A stretch of 64,000 nucleotides of DNA. Origin: Bin18 sp965200355. GTDB lineage: Bacteria > Desulfobacterota > Binatia > Bin18. The notes beneath the pieces are model-generated. The model worked only from the letters and a program-made list of their open reading frames with translations, had not been told where the DNA came from and ran no database searches. Below are positions 39,316-47,763 of the stretch, one piece after another (the first letter of the stretch is position 1; every line of letters starts with the position of its first letter). The position numbers and the translations under genes were made by a program. The stretch is from NCBI GenBank assembly GCA_965200355.1, contig OZ241351.1, positions 2,108,001 to 2,172,000 of the forward strand. The letters are read 5' to 3'.

Positions 39316-40536
39316 CTATACAGGCGGGACAGGTAAATACACCTGGAAGCAGGCCCCTTGCCCCAGATGGCTTGTGACGCGAATGGTCCCTCCATGTTGA
39401 GCAATAATCTGTTGGCTGACCGGTAAACCCAAGCCGCTGCCCTGGCTTTTGGTCGTAAAAAACGGGGTGAATAATTGTGGAAGATGATCTGGGAGAATCC
39501 CCGGCCCGTTGTCAGCAAAAATAATGCACAGAAAACGACCCCCAGCGGGCTGGTTGGGGTAAGGCGGTTTGTTCGGGATAGCTGGAGACCGGGCTTGCGT
39601 AGCGGGGGGGATGCTCCCTGGCTGAAGAGGGGCCGTCTGGTCCATAGGCGAACGCACCAGATGAAAGTCTGTTGCCATTTTTGTGATAATGCTCAGCGTC
39701 CCACCCCGTTGCCCACGGAGGGCCTGCACACTGTTCTTGATCAGGTTGCGAAAGACTTGAGACAGGCGCGCTTCATCGCCCAACACCAACGGCAGACTCG
39801 GGTCAAAATGGGTCTGGACCCTTGTCCCTTTGGCGGTCGCTTCTTGTTCAAGCAGGAGGACGTCGGTAATCGTCTTATGGATATTGACCGGCTGTGGATC
39901 AAACTGGGGACAGGCCGAAAGCTCAAGCAACTGCTCAAGCAGGGTGCTGAGGCGGTCAACCTCGTCCACCATAATAGTGGTGTATTGCACTGCCGACCGG
40001 TCGGCTTTGACCCGGGACTGGAGGAGCTGTGCCGCGCCGCGAATGCCGGCCAGCGGATTTTTGATTTCGTGGGCGAGTCCGGCGGCTACGACGCCCAGAG
40101 AGGTCAGCCGGTCATCCCGCTGTTGCTCCTCTGCCAGCTCTCTCTGATGGCTGAGATTATGGAAGACAAGGACAAACCCCAGAGGAAGGTCGTCCTGGGC
40201 GAAAATAGGGGAACAGGTGACACGGACCGGGACGACGCGGCGAAAACGATCTCGTAATTCTCCTTCCCCTGCCGTCCGGCGATAGCCAAGTTCCTGGGCC
40301 CGCCGGATGAGGGTCATGATCCACGGATTGCCGTCAAAGACTTGCGTATACGAAATCCCGCGGACTTGTGTTTGAGCCACACCGGTGAGGGCTTCCGCGG
40401 CAGCATTAAAGAAGACGATATGGTGGTGGTTGTCGATAATTGCCAGACCTTCTTCGAGATAGGTGGCAATATGCTCCCAATAGTCTGAGGGAAAATTTGA
40501 GGGAGAGTGGCCGGCGGTTGGTTGGTGGTGCGTCAC
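39316..40536 (-). CDS. NtrB-like PAS sensor histidine kinase
   Basis: 406-residue soluble kinase with no membrane segment. PAS domain about residues 22-130 (EGLAIIDNHHHIVFFNAAAE), H-box GLAHEIKNPLAGIRGAAQLL near 152-171 with the phosphorylated His, N-box FRNLIKNSVQAL near 265, and G-boxes DNGPGI and GSGLGLPVSQQII. An insertion of about 50 Pro-rich residues sits between N-box and G1. Cytosolic NtrB-like architecture suggests control by a soluble partner. Diverges from the DUF507 gene across 81 bases. Confidence 0.92.
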   Translation of the reverse strand: MTHHQPTAGHSPSNFPSDYWEHIATYLEEGLAIIDNHHHIVFFNAAAEALTGVAQTQVRGISYTQVFDGNPWIMTLIRRAQELGYRRTAGEGELRDRFRRVVPVRVTCSPIFAQDDLPLGFVLVFHNLSHQRELAEEQQRDDRLTSLGVVAAGLAHEIKNPLAGIRGAAQLLQSRVKADRSAVQYTTIMVDEVDRLSTLLEQLLELSACPQFDPQPVNIHKTITDVLLLEQEATAKGTRVQTHFDPSLPLVLGDEARLSQVFRNLIKNSVQALRGQRGGTLSIITKMATDFHLVRSPMDQTAPLQPGSIPPATQARSPAIPNKPPYPNQPAGGRFLCIIFADNGPGILPDHLPQLFTPFFTTKSQGSGLGLPVSQQIIAQHGGTIRVTSHLGQGACFQVYLPVPPV

Positions 40537-40617
40537 TCAAGGTCCCATCTCAAACCTTGTTTTTCTTGTCAAGCCGGGGTTGCCAAACCGCGCCGGCGCC
40601 AGCTACGATATTCCGCT

Positions 40618-40893
40618 ATGCGGGACCCAGAGGCACTCTGTCGCCATGTGAGCCACGTTCTCGTGGAGGCCTTGTGTACGAAAGGGACGGTTCGCCTGAG
40701 CGGGCAAAGGGCCGCGGTTGCGAACAAAGTTGCGAGTGCGTTCCTGGCGAATTTTCGCCAAGAAGCCGCCCTTGAGAAGGAAGCCGAGCGGTTGGCTGAA
40801 GCGCATATTCAGAAGTCGCCAACCGTTGATCGCCACAAGGTCATCCAGCTCATTAAGCGACGCTTAGCCGAAGAGCGGGACTTTGCGCTATGA
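40618..40893 (+). CDS. DUF507 family protein (first copy)
   Basis: 91 residues starting at ATG 40618. All-helical, charged, with the DUF507 layout: HVSHVLVEAL near residue 9, then ERLAEAHIQKSPTVDRHKVIQLIKRRLAEERDFAL at the end. Function unknown; the family often occurs as tandem pairs. The stop overlaps the start of the second copy by four bases (ATGA), so they are coupled. The pair lies between the divergent sensor kinase and groESL. Confidence 0.82.
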   Translation: MRDPEALCRHVSHVLVEALCTKGTVRLSGQRAAVANKVASAFLANFRQEAALEKEAERLAEAHIQKSPTVDRHKVIQLIKRRLAEERDFAL

Positions 40894-41159
40894 GCGACCT
40901 GTCCGACCAGCGCATTACCGCCCTGGCGCGTGCGGCTTTGCGGACCCTGGCCGCAGAAGGCAAAATTGTCAATGAAAGAGGAGCATTGATCGAGAGTAAA
41001 CGGATATTGCGTTCTTACTTTCAGCAGGGAGATGCCATCGATGCTGCGGTGCGGCGCAAGATTCATTCCCTGTCGAGGAAAGTCGCCCCTGGGAGTACAG
41101 AATGGGATATCCTGTATCGTCGGTACCTTGAAGAGGAGTCCCGAAAACGAAAATTCTGA
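40890..41159 (+). CDS. DUF507 family protein (second copy)
   Basis: 89 residues, paralogous to the preceding gene: ARAALRTLAAEGKIVNERG, then SKRILRSYFQ and a C-terminal PGSTEWDILYRRYLEEESRK. The tandem arrangement suggests a heteromeric complex. Its stop is 112 bases before groES, and the putative groES promoter overlaps just after it. Confidence 0.82.
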   Translation: MSDLSDQRITALARAALRTLAAEGKIVNERGALIESKRILRSYFQQGDAIDAAVRRKIHSLSRKVAPGSTEWDILYRRYLEEESRKRKF

Positions 41160-41169
41160 GTGCTGACGG

Positions 41170-41197
41170 TTGACAACCCCAGAAGAGTGATTACTTT
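41170..41197 (+). promoter_or_regulatory. Possible groESL promoter
   Basis: TTGACA (41170-41175) and TACTTT (41192-41197) with 16-base spacing, 75 bases ahead of groES. No CIRCE inverted repeat is present, so HrcA control is not indicated. Confidence 0.35.
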
Positions 41198-41271
41198 CCC
41201 CAAACCTGAGCGGGGGTGGAATCCCTCGCATATACAGTACGGAAACACGTCTGAGAGAAAGGAGACGAGGT

Positions 41272-41562
41272 ATGAAAATTCGACCTCTACAGGATCGGAT
41301 TATTGTCAAGCGGATTGCGGAAGAAGAGAAGACCGCAGGTGGAATCATCATTCCAGATACCGCAAAGGAAAAACCCCAAGAGGGAGAGGTGACGGCGGTC
41401 GGAAACGGGAAGGTTGGAGAAGGTGGGAGCGTCACTCCGCTTGATGTCAAGACCGGTGACAAGGTGCTCTTTGGCAAATACGCCGGGACGGAGATCAAGA
41501 TCGATGGCGAAGAGCACCTGATTATGCGCGAGGATGATATCCTCGGTGTGGTCGAAGGATAA
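41272..41562 (+). CDS. groES: Co-chaperonin GroES
   Basis: 10-kDa lid of the chaperonin, 96 residues. KIRPLQDRIIVKR at the N-terminus, mobile loop EEEKTAGGIIIPDTAKEKP near 17-35 containing the GGI(I) GroEL-binding motif, and KVLFGKYAGTEI near 64-75. AGAAAGGAG precedes ATG 41272. Followed 26 bases later by groEL. Confidence 0.98.
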   Translation: MKIRPLQDRIIVKRIAEEEKTAGGIIIPDTAKEKPQEGEVTAVGNGKVGEGGSVTPLDVKTGDKVLFGKYAGTEIKIDGEEHLIMREDDILGVVEG

Positions 41563-41588
41563 TCCGAGATATCAAGGGAGGATTAGGA

Positions 41589-43250
41589 ATGGCTGCGAAG
41601 CTTGTCAAATTCAGTCAAGATGCGAGAGATAAAACGCTCAAGGGCGTGAACATTCTGGCCGATGCGGTAACCGTTACCCTCGGTCCAAAGGGACGCAATG
41701 TGGTGATCGAGAAGTCCTTTGGCGCACCAAACGTCACGAAAGACGGCGTGACGGTTGCCAAGGAGATTGAGCTTGAGGACAAGTTCGAAAACATGGGCGC
41801 TCAGATGGTCAAAGAAGTGGCCAGCAAGACCTCCGACGTGGCCGGTGACGGGACCACGACCGCGACGGTACTTGCGCGGGCCATCTATTCGGAAGGCGTG
41901 AAAATGGTCGCCGCCGGTCACGACCCGATGAGCATTAAGCGTGGCATCGATAAGGCTGTGGCCACCATGGTCGGCGAACTGCGCAACCTGTCCAAGTCCA
42001 CACGCGATCAAACCGAAATTGCCCAGGTCGGTACCATCTCGGCCAATAACGACTCGACCATTGGGGGCATTATTGCCGAAGCCATGAATAAGGTTGGCCG
42101 AGAGGGCGTCATCACCGTCGAAGAAGCCAAAGGGCTGGACACGACGCTCGACGTCGTTGAGGGGATGCAGTTCGACCGGGGTTACCTCTCCCCCTACTTT
42201 GTGACCGATCCGGAACGGATGGAGGGGGTGTACGAGGACGCCTATCTGCTCATACACGAGAAGAAAATCTCCGCCATGAAGGACCTGCTGCCCGTACTTG
42301 AGGCAGTGGCCAAGAGTGGGAAACCGTTGCTCATTATTGCCGAAGATATCGAAGGCGAAGCACTGGCAACGCTGGTCGTGAACAAAATTCGTGGCACCCT
42401 CCAGTGTGTGGCTGTTAAGGCCCCTGGTTTTGGCGACCGCCGGAAGGCCATGCTTGAGGATATCGCTATTCTGACCGGTGGTCGGGTCATCGCCGAAGAA
42501 CTGGGCGTCAAATTGGAGAGCCTGACGCTGAACGACCTCGGCCGGGCCAAACGTCTGGTTGTCGATAAAGACAACACCACCATTGTGGACGGCGCTGGGG
42601 AGAAGGGTGATATCGGCGGCCGGATTAACCAGATCCGGGCCCAGATCGATGAGACGACTTCAGACTATGACCGGGAGAAACTGCAAGAGCGCTTGGCCAA
42701 GATGGTCGGCGGTGTGGCCGTCATCCAGGTTGGGGCTGCAACTGAGGTCGAAATGAAGGAGAAGAAGGCGCGTGTCGAAGACGCCCTGCACGCCACGCGG
42801 GCGGCGGTCGAAGAAGGCATCGTGCCTGGTGGCGGTGTCGCCCTGATCCGCTCCTCCAGTGAGATCGGTCAGGTTGAGACGAGCGAAGAGGAACAGGTCG
42901 GCGTCAACATTATCCAAAGAGCGGTACAAGAACCGTTACGCTGGATCGCTTCTAATGCCGGAGAAGAGGGCTCCATTGTGCTGGACCGGGTTCGGAACGG
43001 CGAAGGGGCGAACGGCTTCAACGCCGCAACCGGTCAGTTTGAAGACCTCATTAAAGCCGGTATCGTTGACCCCACCAAGGTCGTGCGGACTGCATTGCAG
43101 AACGCCTCGTCCGTCGCCGGTCTGTTATTAACAACCGAAGCCACCGTTGCCGAGAAGCCCGAGGAGAAGGGTGCTGCCGCTATGCCTCCAATGCCTCCGG
43201 GCGGTATGGGTGGCATGGGCGGTATGGGTGGCATGGGCGGTATGATGTAG
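41589..43250 (+). CDS. groEL: Chaperonin GroEL
   Basis: 60-kDa ring chaperonin, 553 residues. ATP-binding TLGPKGRNVV near 30-39 and GDGTTTATVLAR near 86-97, the GroEL signature AAVEEGIVPGGGVA near 403-416, and the C-terminal repeated GGM tail ending GMM. Full length, single copy in the window. A strong bidirectional terminator follows. Confidence 0.99.
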   Translation: MAAKLVKFSQDARDKTLKGVNILADAVTVTLGPKGRNVVIEKSFGAPNVTKDGVTVAKEIELEDKFENMGAQMVKEVASKTSDVAGDGTTTATVLARAIYSEGVKMVAAGHDPMSIKRGIDKAVATMVGELRNLSKSTRDQTEIAQVGTISANNDSTIGGIIAEAMNKVGREGVITVEEAKGLDTTLDVVEGMQFDRGYLSPYFVTDPERMEGVYEDAYLLIHEKKISAMKDLLPVLEAVAKSGKPLLIIAEDIEGEALATLVVNKIRGTLQCVAVKAPGFGDRRKAMLEDIAILTGGRVIAEELGVKLESLTLNDLGRAKRLVVDKDNTTIVDGAGEKGDIGGRINQIRAQIDETTSDYDREKLQERLAKMVGGVAVIQVGAATEVEMKEKKARVEDALHATRAAVEEGIVPGGGVALIRSSSEIGQVETSEEEQVGVNIIQRAVQEPLRWIASNAGEEGSIVLDRVRNGEGANGFNAATGQFEDLIKAGIVDPTKVVRTALQNASSVAGLLLTTEATVAEKPEEKGAAAMPPMPPGGMGGMGGMGGMGGMM

Positions 43251-43293
43251 CCTCTCTTATACCATCTTATACCGAATATACTAACGACTCACC

Positions 43294-43325
43294 AAAAAAG
43301 GCCCTACAAGAGTAGGGCCTTTTTT
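43294..43325. terminator. Bidirectional terminator after groEL
   Basis: An 8-bp stem (43300-43307 with 43312-43319), loop AAGA, flanked by six A on the left and six T on the right. It works in both directions and separates convergent groEL and the F420 reductase gene. Confidence 0.92.
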
Positions 43326-43353
43326 ATGGCGGTGGTGGGGAAATCGGACGGGT

Positions 43354-44007
43354 CTAATTTTCGGACAGTCCGGTGATGCGAATCCCGGCGGAATGCACTT
43401 TGTTCCTGATATTCAAGCGAATGAGCAGGGCAGTAATCGGCTCTATCAAACTGGCGGCGGCCAGCGGACCAACGTCAACCGGGTGAATGCCGAGTTTCTG
43501 TACCAAGTCAATCACCGTTGGTCTGGCGTCTTTCTCTCCACAGACCAGGACATCACAGTCAATTGCGGCGTTGACATCCCGTAAGAGGTGGGCGGAAATG
43601 TTTTGGAGCGCGCACACGACCTGAACATCGTCGCCCAGGATGTGTTTCGCCTCTTCTGTTGCAGAACCCGCTTCCGGCATGATGACCCGCCGGGCGTTGT
43701 CCGGGTCGAGCGGAACCGACACGTCCACAAAAATTTTCCCCTTGAGCTGGTCTTTCACCGATTCTATCGTCTTGACGTGGGCGGAGTACGGCACAGTGAT
43801 AAACACCACGTCGGCCTCTGCGGCAGCCGTCACATTATCTGTTCCGCGCAGGAGGTCCCGCCCGAGTTCCTGATTGAGCTCGCTGGCGACGCGCTCTCCT
43901 TTTTCCCGTTGGCGGGAGCCGATAATGACATCTTCTCCGGCGAGCGCCCAGCGCAGGGCCAAGCCAGGGCCTTGTTCTCCCGTTCCTCCCAAAATGGCAA
44001 TTTTCAC
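43354..44007 (-). CDS. npdG: F420H2:NADP oxidoreductase (NADPH-dependent F420 reductase)
   Basis: 217 residues from GTG 44007 (SD GAGGAGAG). N-terminal Rossmann KIAILGGTGEQGPGLALRWA, then GSRQREKGERVA near 34-45 for NADPH, VFITVPYSAH near 68-77, and a C-terminal domain (PLAAASLIEPITALLIRLN) typical of Fno. It exchanges hydride between NADPH and coenzyme F420. With the LLM-class oxidoreductase at 54651, it implies that the organism makes or imports F420. Downstream of the decarboxylase gene by 34 bases, probably one transcript. Confidence 0.87.
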   Translation of the reverse strand: MKIAILGGTGEQGPGLALRWALAGEDVIIGSRQREKGERVASELNQELGRDLLRGTDNVTAAAEADVVFITVPYSAHVKTIESVKDQLKGKIFVDVSVPLDPDNARRVIMPEAGSATEEAKHILGDDVQVVCALQNISAHLLRDVNAAIDCDVLVCGEKDARPTVIDLVQKLGIHPVDVGPLAAASLIEPITALLIRLNIRNKVHSAGIRITGLSEN

Positions 44008-44041
44008 GTGTTCTCTCCTCTCTTTCCTCCGAGTTGGCTTT

Positions 44042-45697
44042 TTACTGGCTCCGGCCAACTGAGGCTTTGATATACTTTTCCGTGACCGGCGATAAGTCAC
44101 GCGGCGGCACCATAACCTCAATGATGACAAAAGACGAGGTCTGGTCGGCTTCTACTAGTGCCTGCCGTAACTCCTGGACGGTCGTGGCCCGTAGCCCCGT
44201 GCCACCCCACTCCTGGGCCAGCGTCGCATACGGCCAGGGAGGAATGGTCAGCAGGTCCTGCCGCTCGGAAATCGGCCGAAAAATGCCCCAGCCGCCATTA
44301 TTCATCACCAGGATAATAGGGTTGAGTTTGTGACGGGGGGCGTGCGAGACCTCCGCGCCGGTCATCTGAAAGGCCCCATCTCCACACAGCACAATCGGCC
44401 GCCGCCCGGTCCCCAATTGAGCTCCGAGCGCGCCGGGGACGCCGAAGCCCATCGAGGCATAATACCCTTGGGCGAGATAGCTCCCGCCTTGGCCAATTTT
44501 GATATCCAGCCCGGCGAACAGCATGTCGCCGGCTTCAGCCACAACCATATAGCCGGCGCGACGCTCAAGGAATTTGTTGACTTCCCACAACATATCCGAG
44601 ACCTGGAGCGTCCGATGATCGCCGGGTGGCTGCGGAGCGAGGTTGTCATAATAGGTAATCTCTTCCCGATGCCGCCGCAGCGGAACGCGCAATAAAGACT
44701 GGACGTAATCCTCAATGGTGACATCGGTATAGGTATGAAAGCTGACGTGCACCTTATTCTCTGCGGCCCAGATTGAGTGATGGCGGTCGATGTATTGCGG
44801 CTGTGAGCCCAGATTCATATCCGTCAGCAGGGAGCCCAGATGGAGCACCAGGTCGGACTCCTCAATGCGTTGGCGGATGGGGGCGGGCGAGATGGCCCCA
44901 ATGTGAACCCCCATATATTGCGGATGATCCATGGGAAAAGCGCCCTTGGCCAAAACGGTCGTCAGGCAGGGACCGCCGATCTTTTCGACCAGGGTAATGA
45001 TATCGGTGGTTAGATGATGCCGGAACGTTTCAATCCCGATGATAACGGTGGGTTTGCTGGCCTGATTGAGACGGGCGGCTGTCTCTCGGACGGCTTCCTC
45101 AACCTTTTCGGTATCGGACGGGGTTCGAGAAAAGCTGCCGTCCCACGCGCTGATCCGTTCTGGAACGCCGATCTCCTGCTCAACCATATCCTGATGAATC
45201 TCAATATAGCCTGGTTGCTGATGACGCCAGATATGCTGGACAACCTCATCAATATCCGTTGCCGCGGTTCGCGGGTCGTCAATGATTTTTGCCGCGCAGG
45301 TAATCTCCTGGAAAATATGGAATTGGGATTCAATCTCTCTGGCTTGGTGGTGGACTAACACGCCGAGTTTACGCTTCTCCTCACCCGGCCCACCGCTGAT
45401 GACCAGAACCGGCACCCGCTCGGAATATGAGCCGGCCACGCTGTTCACAACGTTATGCCCCCCGGCGCCATAGGTCACGCACAGCACGCCGATTTTTCCG
45501 GTGGCGCGTGCATATCCATCCACGGCGAAGCCGGCCCCCGGCTCATGCGAAGAGGTGATGACTCGGATATCCTGAGGCTGGCCGAATTTCATGAAAAGCT
45601 GAATGACCAGATCACCAGGAATCCCAAACAGATGGGTCAGGCCCATCTTGCGCAAATACGCGACAAGATAATTTCCAAGCTGCATCCGCGCTTCCAT
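44042..45697 (-). CDS. ThDP-dependent 2-oxo acid decarboxylase (IPDC/PDC-like)
   Basis: 551 residues, three-domain ThDP enzyme. N-terminal PYR domain with GIPGDLVIQL and the activating Glu in SSHEPGAGFAVDGYARATG near 50-68; adjacent histidines LVHHQAREIE near 113-122 as in pyruvate/indolepyruvate decarboxylases; C-terminal PP domain with GDGAFQMTGAEVSHA near 432-446 and MNNGGWGIFRP. Decarboxylation of an aromatic or branched 2-oxo acid to an aldehyde is expected. Substrate cannot be read. Start ATG 45697 is preceded by a GGAGGG-like SD. Confidence 0.87.
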   Translation of the reverse strand: MEARMQLGNYLVAYLRKMGLTHLFGIPGDLVIQLFMKFGQPQDIRVITSSHEPGAGFAVDGYARATGKIGVLCVTYGAGGHNVVNSVAGSYSERVPVLVISGGPGEEKRKLGVLVHHQAREIESQFHIFQEITCAAKIIDDPRTAATDIDEVVQHIWRHQQPGYIEIHQDMVEQEIGVPERISAWDGSFSRTPSDTEKVEEAVRETAARLNQASKPTVIIGIETFRHHLTTDIITLVEKIGGPCLTTVLAKGAFPMDHPQYMGVHIGAISPAPIRQRIEESDLVLHLGSLLTDMNLGSQPQYIDRHHSIWAAENKVHVSFHTYTDVTIEDYVQSLLRVPLRRHREEITYYDNLAPQPPGDHRTLQVSDMLWEVNKFLERRAGYMVVAEAGDMLFAGLDIKIGQGGSYLAQGYYASMGFGVPGALGAQLGTGRRPIVLCGDGAFQMTGAEVSHAPRHKLNPIILVMNNGGWGIFRPISERQDLLTIPPWPYATLAQEWGGTGLRATTVQELRQALVEADQTSSFVIIEVMVPPRDLSPVTEKYIKASVGRSQ

Positions 45698-45814
45698 ACG
45701 CCCTCCTTGGGGGGAGTATAGCAGACTCGTGGCAAGGGAGAACTGGATATCGGCAATATAGGAGACTGCGCTGAATAGCGCTCACCGCCTTATCTTGTAA
45801 CGGTGTAGCTCTCG

Positions 45815-46705
45815 TTAGCTGTCGTCGCTATTCACCAGTATGAGCCAACGTGGGGGAGGTAATGGAGACATGCGGAGTTGATTAACAACTTCAATAGTTG
45901 ACCCCCCGTACAACCGGTTTAGATCGTTGTCGTCTACCGGTGAAGAGGATGTGGCGCGATCCCACAGGTCACTTGGCCATACTCCTAATCCACTACTAAA
46001 ATCCATATTTGCGTATTGGTCATAAGGGGACGAAGGGAGGAGCGCTTGATGCTCTGTGGAGAAAAAATCGTGATAACTTTCTTTGGCTTTTTCTCGAATT
46101 TGATTCCACATCGTCTGGCCCTCCCCTTTCGGGCAGGCGAAGGCACGTCGCCAAGGTAAGGCGGCTCGGTCTGAATGTATGTAGTCGAAGGTGCGACATC
46201 CATACGTCGAAATCGCATCCCGAATACGCCAACTCGGCACTAACGTACAGCCGAACTGCCTTTTGTCTATAGTTTGACAACACTGCCAAGCAGAGTCCAA
46301 GTCTTTATCATCAACGTGATTGAACAAAAGATATAAAGGAACGACTCCTTTTGCCCGCGTCGCGTAATCTTCAAGGACATCGATCTGATGTCTATCGCCG
46401 GACCACCGTGGGTGTAGATTATCGTATCGTCCTTTAGCACTAAGCCTCTTTGCCTGAATGGCGTATATGTCAGCATTTTTTATACCCCGACGCACACAAC
46501 CCACCAAATCCGTTCCTTGTTTGACTTCATCGTGTTTGGACGTTTGAATAAAATCGATGTTGTGCCTCGGTACTGACATAGAGAAGTCGAGGACCAGTAA
46601 ATCCGTAAGCGTCTCCTCTCCCAAACGAACACCCAGGTTCCGAGCTTCGCGCAGTCGATTCCAGGTGCTTTCGGCAATTTTTTCGGCGACGGTACTCTCA
46701 GCCAT
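45815..46705 (-). CDS. DUF6615-like protein, possible nuclease
   Basis: 296 residues in an AT-rich block (parts near 38% GC against about 60% around). N-terminal region: GEETLTDLLVLDFSM near 28-42, HDEVKQGTDLVGCV near 58-71, then NADIYAIQAKRL near 77-88. The order Glu-(Thr)-Asp ... Asp-x-x-x ... QAK fits a restriction-endonuclease-like core as in DUF6615. The C-terminal half is not recognisable. Different base composition and codon use from neighbours indicate transfer. A defence role is inferred, not shown. Confidence 0.6.
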   Translation of the reverse strand: MAESTVAEKIAESTWNRLREARNLGVRLGEETLTDLLVLDFSMSVPRHNIDFIQTSKHDEVKQGTDLVGCVRRGIKNADIYAIQAKRLSAKGRYDNLHPRWSGDRHQIDVLEDYATRAKGVVPLYLLFNHVDDKDLDSAWQCCQTIDKRQFGCTLVPSWRIRDAISTYGCRTFDYIHSDRAALPWRRAFACPKGEGQTMWNQIREKAKESYHDFFSTEHQALLPSSPYDQYANMDFSSGLGVWPSDLWDRATSSSPVDDNDLNRLYGGSTIEVVNQLRMSPLPPPRWLILVNSDDS

Positions 46706-46728
46706 TACTCTTCAATTCCTCTCTAAGT

Positions 46729-47337
46729 CTAAGTGTCTCCTGAGATCAGTTTGATAGCTTCCAGAATATCAGATTCCGCTTGATAGGTAGGCCGACACGT
46801 TCGAGTGGGGTCCGTCTCCCTGAATTCTAAGTGAAAGCCTGAGATGGAAGCGGAAGAACCTGAATCGAACACCCACGTATCGGTTCTCATTCTGTCACTC
46901 TGTTCATAAGTACTTGTCAAGATATAGCGCGCATTGACCCTGATGCGTGTCACGGTTTCAGTCATCCTGTACACACTGATATTCATTTTGCCGGAGAGGC
47001 TGACTGAAGTCCTTTGCTCTAGCCATTGGACGTAGGAACCTTGAAAGTCTCCATCAAGAAAAACAACGTGATAGTCTCCACAGTCAACATAGAGATGGGG
47101 TGATCCACCGAACGTTAAGGTGATAAGGCCGGAATCTTTTTCAAAGCTGTCAATGGCGAAAGCGGATTGGGAAACATGGTCAATAAGAGCCATCCAGACG
47201 GTATCATAGTCTTGTTCAATCAGGAGGGTGAAAGTGTTCAGTTTAGGTGGTGGGACTGAGTATTGAGGAGCAGGGAGAGAGCAAGAAAATAAAAGCAGTA
47301 TCATTATACCTGCGAGTGACCATAACTTCTTTGCCAT
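46729..47337 (-). CDS. Putative outer-membrane or periplasmic lipoprotein
   Basis: 202 residues. N-terminal signal KKLWSLAGIMILLLFSC places a lipobox L-F-S-C ending at residue 19, so it is a substrate for Lgt/LspA. The mature part is beta-rich (FTLLIEQDYDTVWMALIDHV, then repeated strands) with a fold reminiscent of BamC-like domains. No specific family can be named. Same AT-rich block as the DUF6615-like gene, 23 bases upstream of it; probably acquired together. Confidence 0.68.
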   Translation of the reverse strand: MAKKLWSLAGIMILLLFSCSLPAPQYSVPPPKLNTFTLLIEQDYDTVWMALIDHVSQSAFAIDSFEKDSGLITLTFGGSPHLYVDCGDYHVVFLDGDFQGSYVQWLEQRTSVSLSGKMNISVYRMTETVTRIRVNARYILTSTYEQSDRMRTDTWVFDSGSSASISGFHLEFRETDPTRTCRPTYQAESDILEAIKLISGDT

Positions 47338-47364
47338 TCGTTTCCCTTTCTTTGTCTACCCGAA

Positions 47365-47457
47365 TTAGCCTGTTTTAGGACTTGAGGTTTCCAGTAGACC
47401 TGAATGGACTACAGAGGCCATGAACATGCCTGCAATGGTTACAATGACCCATGGCAT
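47365..47457 (-). CDS. 30-residue small membrane peptide candidate
   Basis: ATG 47457 is preceded by GAGGAGGAGAG with ideal spacing and reads MPWVIVTIAGMFMASVVHSG then LLETSSPKTG before TAA. Residues 3-17 are hydrophobic enough for one membrane helix. It lies 27 bases upstream of the lipoprotein gene on the same strand. Too short to prove; the strong SD is the main evidence. Confidence 0.45.
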   Translation of the reverse strand: MPWVIVTIAGMFMASVVHSGLLETSSPKTG

Positions 47458-47553
47458 ATCTCTCCTCCTCTACAGAATAGTTCAGCCCCGGCAGGAGTGC
47501 CGGGCCGTATCAACCGCACAACAACGAATGGAGTGAGTCCCGCGTATTCACCA

Positions 47554-47579
47554 CAGCGCGGGTAGCTACTCCCGCGCTG
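47554..47579. repeat. Perfect 9-bp inverted repeat
   Basis: CAGCGCGGG and CCCGCGCTG pair perfectly around the 8-base loop TAGCTACT. No T run follows. It lies in the 306-base gap 47458-47763, which has no supported gene; another short GC hairpin (CCCGGCA/TGCCGGG) occurs near 47490. Confidence 0.45.
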
Positions 47580-47763
47580 TATGGTGGTTCTTGTATTCAG
47601 CAGGCGACCCGACTCAGCGGGTTCGTTGCTGACGGTTGATGGATGCGAAGATGCCCAAGAGAGGAGGCAATGTCAACTATTGATGTTGGAAATCAGTCAA
47701 TAAGGGCGGAAGCCCATAGGGAAGGGAGGAACTACGACCGGCGGTTGCTGACAGGAACGGCGC

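Noticed and set aside
41157..41271. GAGTGCTGA upstream of groES resembling half of a CIRCE element
   Set aside because: No matching TTAGCACTC half at the required 9-base spacing.
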